From Pilasporangium apinafurcum (Eukaryota > Oomycota > Peronosporomycetes > Pythiales > Pythiaceae): a stretch of DNA of 64,000 bases. The position numbers and the translations under genes are program-made. How positions within the stretch are numbered: position 1 is the stretch's first letter; each line of letters begins with the position of its first letter. Positions 56,122 to 64,000 of the stretch are shown piece after piece. Below the pieces are notes generated by a model, which worked only from the letters and a program-made list of their open reading frames with translations, ran no database searches and had not been told where the DNA came from. Location: the NCBI GenBank assembly GCA_001600495.1, contig BCKE01000018.1:335069-399068 (forward strand). Reading direction: 5' to 3'.

Positions 56122-57915
56122 CTAGAAAAAATCATCTTCGTCTTGATCTTTAGAGTTGGTTTGTCCTGATCTAGCGGACGGTGATGAGGACTTGTAAATT
56201 GCAGAGGAAATATCGTCCACTTTCTTGGCTTTTGGTGTCGAAGAAGAGACCACAAACATCGGGCTAGGTGCCACTTTCGCGCCACCGATGTGCTCCTCAT
56301 GATCAACGTGATTATTCGTTTTCAGTTGAATCTCTTCTTCATCGGAATCGTCCGGACTCCATGCTGAACTGTTCGTCAGTGCCTACGTATCAAACAATGA
56401 AATACTCAGTCGTGTTAGATCGCATGCCATCCATAACTAACAATAAGGATTCATTGGTGAAGTACTTACCAACTCTGCGTACCGCCCTTCTTCAACTCCA
56501 TCTTGACGGGTTTTGAGTAAGAAAGCAATCCCAAAGATTGTGACGAGACCACCCAACGTGAACATGAGCATCTGGGTCTTCGTCATGGTGACATACTCTT
56601 CAAAGTACATGATCCCGCCCAGCACACTCGTTAAGATCCAAAAGCTCTGATATACTGGGACTACCACCAGTGCATCAAACCGCGCCAGACCGCCGTTCAG
56701 GAAATGCACTTGGCATGCCAAACACATTGCCATACCTCCGATGATCAGGTACGACACAAATTGCGTGAACATGTACGCGCCAGCCTGACCCCAAATAGCG
56801 CTCTTTAACAGCTCAACTGTCGACTTCGCAAGCAAGACCGACTGCCCGCCGAATGTACCTGCAATACCTCCATAGCAAATGATGTGATAAAGTCCCCCTT
56901 CGTAATTGTGGGTACGTTCGATGTAGCGACTGAAGAAGAACAAGCCACCGAGGAAGCAGATGATGAGGAAGATGTAGGCATACATGACCGGCTGCTGGTA
57001 TAAACGAATGAGATCCTGGAGCTCATAGGATGGCGTGCTATGACCAGCGAAAATGACCGTGAGCGTCACTCCACAGAAGATGATGACTGTTGCGATGATA
57101 TTCTCGCGCGTGACCTTTTCCTTATGGAAAATTGGTGCAATGAACATGTTCCACACCAGCGACAATGCTGCCAAAGGCGCCAAGAGTGTTTGCGGTGCCA
57201 TACCGAATGCCACAAAATCCAAGAGCGACCCAAGACACACGAGCCCAAACCCAAGTACCCACAGAGGCTGCTTGAACGTTCCTTGCTTTACCTCCGCAGC
57301 TTCGTTTCGCGTCATTGACAATTTTTGTAGATTGATACCAACCGAGTTCAAGATGGAAAAAATGAGCGAGATCGTGAACCCCGCGACCCACATCCCGACT
57401 GCCGGACCACTGTAACTCAGCTTGAAGCAGCCGCTTTTGGTGTCCAAATCCAAGAGTGAGCAGATATTTTCCAATCCAGGGCATTTCTTGCTGACATTTT
57501 CCTTGCAGGAGCTCAGGCATAACCGAGAGTAGTCGCGTCCGATCTCACACACAGGCATGTGCGTGGCACATTGTAGCCGTACTAATAGTGCCCCACAAAC
57601 GCTACTAGTATTGAGCAAATCCATCTTCTCGATCGTCCCGGCCAGCTCGTCTTCAGTCTGGTGTTGGTATTGCGGTAATTGACTCAGCAGCGTCGTGCTG
57701 GCGTTGGTCCAATTATGGTATGCAGCTTGTGTGATTGTATCAATCTCACTCCATGAATTGTCTTGCACACACACAGGGAAGGACACATAGGAGCAAAACT
57801 CTAGTCCTGAAGGGGTGCCGCAAGAACTGGAGCATTGCTCTGATGCACTAGCATGTGGAGCGCTGTAGAGGACCCACAGGACCGTAACCAGCAATTGAAG
57901 ATGGCGCCGCCACAT
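56122..57915 (-). CDS. NIPA/DUF803 magnesium-transporter-like protein with Frizzled-like ectodomain
   Basis: Two exons (56470-57915, 56122-56382) give 568 residues. Signal peptide (RRHLQLLVTVLWVLYSAPHASA), then about 140 residues with at least ten cysteines spaced like a Frizzled CRD (CSSSCG, FCSYV, FPVC, VCGALLVRLQCATHMPVC, LCLSSC, CPGLENIC). After residue ~172 come eight to nine membrane spans of the NIPA magnesium transporter family within the drug/metabolite transporter clan: NSVGINLQKLS, GMAPQTLLAPLAALSLVWN and the duplicated NEYVTM-type end (MYFEEYVTMT). The cytosolic tail is acidic and serine-rich and ends EDDFF. The extracellular CRD suggests ligand- or lipid-sensing linked to a transporter; that coupling is inference. 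Confidence 0.88.
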
Positions 57916-58629
57916 TTTTCTTTTGCGTATGTGCGGTCGCTCTCTTGGTCTGGTGCAGTTGTGATTTTCTGCTGTGACTCCCAGAAGGTGGTCAGTCTGA
58001 AAATGCCTCAGACAGATGTGGAAGTCCCAAAAATAGCACTAAAAATGCGATCTGTCTTGGAGTCGATGGCCGCTTCAATTATGCAATTAGATTTATTATA
58101 AATATATACAGGATAATATATTAAGATATTAATATACAATAAACAGTTGTAATGAGAAAAATTATATGCAAATATTAATATATAGATGATGTACCCTTTT
58201 TCGCGTCCGTTTTTGTCCGATCCTGTAAGGTTGTGGGTGCTAAAACAAGACTAGTTGAATCGATATGATTGGTAGATGCACAGGATATTTTCAGTATCGG
58301 ATGCAGGACAAAGACGGCATGTGGCGTATGATCCCCCAAAAAATATCCCACCTCATCCCAAAATGAGTTGAAGAGAGCAAAAGGCACAAACTGGCACGAT
58401 AAGCTATTCATACACACTTTACAAGCTCTTAATGATAGCATTTATGCGTTTTTCTAACCGCACTTCTGATTTAACTGATAGGAAATTTTATTGTCAACAC
58501 ATTATCCATAACAATAAAACCCATCATGTGTTAAACAGAAATATTAATGGATGATTCATTCTTCTAGATAATTGGGTGATCCATATGTAACCAGGTTACA
58601 CATTGAAGAAGTTGGAGCAGAAATCAAAC
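57916..58629. other. AT-rich divergent intergenic region
   Basis: Separates divergent starts of the NIPA-like and TLDc genes. Strongly AT-rich around 58080-58190 with repeated TTAATATA blocks. Both promoters are expected here; no gene supported. Confidence 0.5.
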
Positions 58630-60408
58630 ATGGGGAACGCATCGAGTCATAAGAACGGCGGAGAAGAGGAATGGAAGGGCCCTTTTAGCGATGAGGTAGG
58701 GGGGATCCATATAAAGACATGCATTAATTTGGATTCGCGTGGAGTCGCCATTCATGCACAGTGCCTAACGCAAGTAACTGTATAGGAATACGAATGTCTG
58801 GTCACAAAATACAAGGAAATCACCACAACAGCATCAAGTGTTGCTGCTGTTAACGCCAAATTGACGGTAAACATCAATATAATATGTTTCACAGTATAAG
58901 GAGATCGACAGTGCTTTTGCCTATGACCGTGCCTTTGTGTTTAAACAGGATTGGCTGGCATTACCACTAGATGATAAAGTTCCAGAAGAGATGACCAAGC
59001 AATGGAAGCAAATTGGCGCCGCCTTTTACGACCTCTGTTTGGAGACACAGGAAGGCGACGCGCTTACATCTGGACAACTGCGGTTGGTCAATTTTGTTCA
59101 AGCAGGTGCGACAAATAATTCCCATGCCATTTCGTCTGATGTATGATCTAACGTATTAACGTGGTGTCGTGCATAGTCTCTCTTTGCCTCCGTTCTTCGT
59201 CGCAAACGATCATTCGTTCACTTTTTCGATTGTTTGCAAGTAAAGACAAAGTGAATTTATTCGAAGATCAACTGTTGCAGCTCTCTGTTGCATGTCTAAT
59301 CATGGCTGACGAGCGAATGGTGAAGGAAGACATTGATGGGATCATTCACGCAGCAAAAGCCCTGTCATATGCTCCTCTACCGACTGCAAATACAAATCAA
59401 TCGACTCAAATTTCGTTCGACGAGTTTGTTCGGTGGATCACTGGCCAATTTCCACTCTTTTATTCTGTTTTCATGTCGTGGATGGCTCGAAAAAGCTTTG
59501 GATCGCTTGCGAGACCCTCATACAACGCTCCACGGCTTTCGCACAAATCGGATATCATTTCTCAGTGAGTCTCTCGGTGAAAACCAATCTCCATTTCACA
59601 ATGCTAAGTTATCTCATTGGCGGTATTTTGTGCCTCAATTTTTGCAGGGCGTATTTTGTATGTCTCTCTACTGTTTCGACAGCACTTCAGAACTCCATCG
59701 ATCGTCTGTACACGAGCTCTCAGGACGGGTTGAGCTTCAATCGGCTTTGCTATCACATCTTAGGCTACACAGGACCGACTTTAACGATTATACGCGACAC
59801 TGAAGGAGGTGGATTTGTCTTAGTTTTGTTTTGCTACAATTGTTACCGAGCAATAATTGGTTTGATATTGATCGTGTTTTCCTATTTGTTCAGGCGTATT
59901 TGGGATGTTTTCCGATGCCGAGTGGAAGGAATCCAGTCGATTCTATGGTGGCAACGACTGCTTTCTTTTTCGATTGCAGCCTGAGATCAATATCTACCAT
60001 GCGAGCGCGAATGGCACCGGCGAGAACTACATGTATTTGAATTCCAAGGGATATGCGCTTCCACATGGTCTGGGAATGGGCGGTAATACGAACAGCTTCC
60101 GTTTATTTTTGAGTGAGGATTTTGACGAAAACAGCTACACCACGAACAAGTGCTTGTCATTCGAGCCAGGTCGTCTCTCTAGTCGTGAGCATTTCACCAT
60201 TGAGGCCATGGAAGTATGGGGCTGTGGCGGAGATGAAGGTCGACAAAGTCAGATGGCACATCGCCTACAGACTGCTGATTTGATCAACAAGGCGCGGAAA
60301 GTGGACAAAGCTCAGTTTATGGGAAGTGACTTCGACAAAGAATTCTTTCTTTCCAAGACTTTTGGCCATGGAACGGATCAGCGTCGAATAGCTGAGGATG
60401 AGCAGTAA
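58630..60408 (+). CDS. mEAK7/TLDC1-like TLDc-domain protein, N-myristoylated
   Basis: About 473 residues from exons 58630-58695, 58786-58866, about 58895-59105, 59177-59564, 59648-59808 and 59894-60408. The start MGNASSHK fits N-myristoylation, as in mammalian mEAK7, a lysosomal TOR-associated protein. The middle is helical with weak EF-hand character. The C-terminal TLDc domain is clear: LYTSSQDGLSFNRLCYHI, PTLTIIRDTEGGVFG, FYGGNDCFLFRL, YMYLNSKGYALPHGLGMGG, FTIEAMEVWGCGG. The TLDc core crosses an intron placed exactly between GG and VFG. The intron between exons 2 and 3 is abnormally short (28-34 nt at the obvious sites, or about 50 nt with a weaker donor), so that junction is uncertain, but a stop in the unspliced frame shows something must be removed. 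Confidence 0.88.
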
Positions 60409-60596
60409 ATTTGCTTCGCGTTGACAGTGTCTCGTATCATACATTAGCATTTTAACGTTGCCCTCATTCGGCACTATATATGGAGAAAGAAAACAATATT
60501 AACGCTACACCATTACGCTCTTGGTCGCTCCATACCTCATGGTTTGAAGCCCTCTTCCCTATACTGTACAGCGCATATCTACTACTTCTGAATTTG

Positions 60597-63239
60597 TCAC
60601 GTCATTCGTCGTTCGTCTTCCTCTTCGTTTTGCTCTGTCATTTCGGTATCTTCTCCATCCGAGTCTTCCCCATCCTCATCTTCGTCCTCATCATCATCAT
60701 CGTCGTCATCCTCATCACCTTCACCACCATCATCATCATCGTTGTCTTCGTTCGACCCGATAGATTGATCATAGTGACAGCGACGCGCTGCATGGAGAAC
60801 ATTGCAGTTTTCTTCGTCGTCATAGTTGCCGCGGTACGTGCTACAAACCCGCAACTTGCCTTGCTTGGTGCCATAAAGAAACCCACCGCCACATATAGGA
60901 CTGAAAAGCGCAATGTTGACATCGTCAAATTCACTTTCCACATGAGATAGCAGTTTCATATCTTCCCAGCGGTAAATTCGCGTCACTCGATGAATTGGAA
61001 ATTCCGCCTCCCTATCAACACAAACCAAATGAAATCGTCGGTAGTGAGCAAACACTCTACCTCCACATTCAAGAATACTAAAATACAAAAAAGAAAAAAA
61101 ACTCACCGTTGTATTCGGTCTCGGACGCCGTAACCAAGGAGAACGTATGCTGAACTAGGCGAGATTTTGACTGATGTCACGCCGCCTGCCGCAGTTTCAG
61201 GCAAGTGACAAGTTTGAATAACACGGCCAAGCTGTTGAGGGTCGAGTGATATTAACGCCAACCATGTAGACTGAATCTGGGACGCTAGCCGACCGCGCTG
61301 ATTCCGCTGATTATTGGTAAACCTTGTTCGACTGAGCGCAATGTTTGGTCGAATCTGAGAATATCGTTGTTGCTGGGGAGCGGGAGCATTTAATAGATTT
61401 GTTCGTGTGGTCCCTAAGGACTGGCGATGGACACCTGTATTCCCTTGTAATCGCGGTCGAACTCTTCGGAACTGGTGATTCATGTACTGATCCATCGGTA
61501 ATGACAAATCCGAAGCTGCAGATTGAAGGGCTGCCAGCATAGTCGGAGCAGTTGCACCGATTGGAATTCCTGGGATAGACAACAATCGTGACGTATGAAG
61601 CGGAACAGGTACGTTGGCGTTGGATCGAAGCGTGTTATTCGACGAGGAACTGCTATCGTTCGAGGAGGATCTCTGGAGACTTGGATTGGATACATCATTC
61701 AAATCATCATTTGGACTAACTTCCTCGGCGACGGGTTCCTGTGGGGCAGTCGCCAGAATCTGCTCTAAATCCGTATGTGCCTCCATTTCCACCTCCATCT
61801 CCACTTCTTTTTCTGCTTGACGCAGCGAAAAATCTGCACAAATCGCCAAGTATCGTCCACAGCGCGAAATATCAAAGCCTCCATCGTTATAGATTAGAGC
61901 ATGCGAGAGAACCACTCGACTGTTATTCATCGCTTTCTTCACCAAGAGCGGCTCTGGTGCTAACGCCCACGAAGGATCAAAATCCCACATTGTCAGTGTT
62001 ACCGTAAGATCTGATGGTGGAGCTTGACCATGCGGGCGCTATGATCGTCGAAGCAAAAGAAAAAAATATAATTCAATACTAACAAAACTACTAAAAGTAA
62101 AGAAATAGATAAATCATACCACGTAACGCTCATTCGCTTCGCCAACCATAATTTTCGTTGGATCTGGAAGGAATGTTACCGATCGCAAAGTCTGATAGCT
62201 AAACATGGCGATCCGTGGACATGTGTGCTGGTAGAAGGCGATGTCAAAATACAATCGTGAGCTTCGATACAGCATACAACAATAAAGGGAAGGTTCGTAC
62301 CTGATAATCCCATGTGTACACGCATGTGCCACTAGCAATCGCCAAAATGTCCCCCGAGGGATGGAATGAAATCGAAATAATCGCATGCCGCAACGTGGAT
62401 ACATAAAGGCATCGTCCCGTCTCAATGTCCCAGAATCTGCAAGCGACCAGCCACAGCACGCTTCGTTAGCTGCACACGAACGTAACGCTTTCTCGCAAAC
62501 AGCATACCTGACTTGGAAACCTAGACAGCCTGACGCCACATATCGCGGATCTGTTGGATGGAATTTGACGCTCCATGGGGTACGTGGATGGCCCACAAGC
62601 GTCTACCATCACAAAGGAGAAATAAACATACGCATAAGTACGACTATTAACTCGATCTGTATGCAATACGCTTCAGACAGACGCACCTGTAAGATTCTTC
62701 CTGTCGAAAAGCAAACAATTTTGACTGTGTGGTCTCCATGGGTCGAGGCAAACGTTTTCCTGTAACAAACAAAAAACGAAGTTCACACGTATGAGGTCAA
62801 TTCGCATGCAAATAAGTATATGCATCGTTCCTTATAAAAAACGTACCCGTCCGGACTGATGGCGATGGAAATGGTAGATTTCGTCGTAGGCGGCAATTCA
62901 AAATATCGGCTTTGATGCTAACCGAACCAACATACACACGAATCGCAACATGCATCTGTCAGAAAATGCGTTCCATCTCCAGCATCATTAGTTTAGACAA
63001 AGTAATATCGTCCCAACCTTCAAGGCGCTTTCGCACTCAGCCCAGTAGTTTTCACCGCGATCTTCTCCAATGAGCCGCGTCGTCGTTGTGCGGCGGGAAC
63101 CTCCGCGTTCGCGGTGCAGCAAAATGGACGTGATGTTCTGCTGCTCATGCGCGCGTCGGAACGAGTTCGGCACACCGGGGGGATCCAGATCCGCCGCGGC
63201 GCGTTGCCAAACTTTCCTCTCCATTCTTTTCCGCTGCAT
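60597..63239 (-). CDS. AMBRA1-like WD40 autophagy/cell-cycle regulator
   Basis: Eight exons (63018-63239, 62847-62917, 62687-62759, 62508-62602, 62301-62436, 62120-62227, 61107-62038, 60597-61077) give 705 residues. AMBRA1 is a DDB1-CUL4 substrate receptor acting in autophagy and cyclin D turnover. WD40 blades match its N-terminal half: [92 protein letters not shown]. A low-complexity serine/proline-rich stretch (residues ~330-480) separates these from two further blades (GGVTSVKISPSSAYVLLGYG; DVNIALFSPICGGGFLYGT), so one propeller is probably split, as in AMBRA1. The tail is almost entirely acidic (EDDDDDDDEDEDEDGEDS). Family match is strong in the first four blades; function in this organism is inferred. 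Confidence 0.85.
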
Positions 63240-64000
63240 CGATCACCACCAAAATAAATCATTTTCATTTTTTTAAAAGCACAAGGAAGAAAACAACCAT
63301 GAGCATGAATAAGTCGTTAAGAGAGAATGTAGGAGTATGTGTAAGAGAGTGCGTCATACCTTCTGTGCACTAGTTTTCCCCCTCTAGTCGGCAGTAGCAG
63401 ATGCAGATTGATAGATAGATAGAGAAGAGTGTTTTTTGGTTACGTGTTCTTCTTTGTCCTGCTTTTCGTGCACCAGCCCAAATTACACTCCCACACTCGC
63501 TGTTTATCTCCCAACAAAGGTTTCACAGGCGTGACCACATGGGCTAATACCACATTCGCTGGGTGATTCAGTCGGGGATAGAAAATGTACCCCGCCAACA
63601 TACGAGTCCATTCTTATTACGTCAGTGATAGTACTGCTTAGCTCCCAAACTTGAAGTGTTCACAGGTTGCACGAAGGTCGAACATTTCTTATCCCCCATT
63701 TCTCCAATTTGTAGGATACATTTTGACCTGATTTTTTTAACAAGCAATCCGCGAGTCAAGGGCGCCGGATTTCTGGGGGCTTCCTTGACCCAAAAGATCC
63801 GCAAATATTTCTTTGAGGGTGCAATCTTGGTGCAAGAAAGTCGCTTACATTTGGTGGCGGATAATGCAAACAGTGTTCAAATAGACTTAGTGGTTGTTGA
63901 GCAACAAGCATCCAAACATATGTACCTTGCTTCGGATTTGCATTGATTTAGCATGTTGGTCATTGCTTTTAGTTAAAAAATCGGGTATTAATTAGCATTT
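63240..64000. other. Right-end intergenic region
   Basis: Upstream of the AMBRA1-like start to the window end. It contains a small GATA tandem (near 63410) and short unremarkable open frames. No gene can be supported, though a gene beginning beyond the window is possible. Confidence 0.45.

Noticed and set aside
60638-60943. Methionine/threonine-rich minus-strand frame with acidic-run codons
   Set aside because: It is an alternate frame of the acidic tail of the AMBRA1-like gene.
61028-61077. Possible extra intron near the end of the AMBRA1-like gene (GTAGAG...GATAG)
   Set aside because: Its 49 nt would shift the frame. The unspliced frame stays open through a recognisable WD-like blade.
1-64000. 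tRNA, rRNA, CRISPR arrays and bacterial-type operons
   Set aside because: None recognised by eye. The TnpB-like sequences belong to eukaryotic Fanzor-type relics in intron-bearing DNA, with no CRISPR repeats nearby. A dedicated tRNA scan was not possible.

Overview
This is a compact, intron-bearing eukaryotic chromosome segment. It most likely comes from an oomycete, and an Albugo-like (white rust) genome is my best guess. The reasons are tight gene spacing, many short introns (about 45-100 nt, some possibly shorter) with GT..AG ends, a GPCR-PIPK fusion gene of the kind known from oomycetes, and several flagellar/ciliary genes expected in a zoospore-forming lineage. The genus is inference. 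Most gene models below were assembled by joining exons at GT..AG sites that keep the reading frame; exon limits are predictions from sequence only.

Layout. 1-1260: Fe-S assembly factor Dre2/CIAPIN1 (5 exons). 1261-2765: broken Fanzor/TnpB-like element carrying a near-perfect inverted repeat of about 312 bp. 2766-6421: KH-domain protein and a PhoD-type phosphatase. 6546-11843: MORN/IQ/WW protein and, convergent to it, a secreted PAN plus repeat protein. 12040-18388: a 2,046-residue formin whose FH1 region is replaced by tandem WASHC3-like motifs, with a 100-N assembly gap inside the repeats. 18955-22709: meckelin (TMEM67). 22794-24095: secreted CULT plus OS-9-type MRH lectin. 24287-26716: single-pass acidic-tail protein and PX protein. 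26717-28085: second Fanzor relic. 28086-29945: EF-hand protein. 30071-41652: one giant gene (about 3,831 residues). 41653-43260: third Fanzor fragment. 43261-45552: K+-dependent-type H+-pyrophosphatase. 46057-47316: Golgi-type sugar-nucleotide epimerase. 48274-50807: GPCR-PIPK. 50898-52501: RSP7-like RIIa/EF-hand protein. 52671-55721: GH31 glucosidase with trefoil domain. 56122-57915: NIPA-family transporter with a Frizzled-like ectodomain. 58630-60408: mEAK7-like TLDc protein. 60597-63239: AMBRA1-like WD40 protein. 63240-64000: no gene seen.

Themes. Meckelin and the RSP7-like protein, with the MORN/IQ protein as a weaker third, point to a retained cilium/flagellum. The CULT-OS9 protein and GH31 enzyme belong to the secretory pathway. 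The GPCR-PIPK, PX, mEAK7-like and AMBRA1-like proteins suggest membrane-lipid, TOR and autophagy signalling. The most unusual items are the domain fusions (CULT+MRH, Frizzled CRD+NIPA, formin+WASHC3 repeats), the giant membrane protein, and the three decayed relatives of the RNA-guided nuclease family Fanzor/TnpB. No tRNA, rRNA or CRISPR array was recognised.
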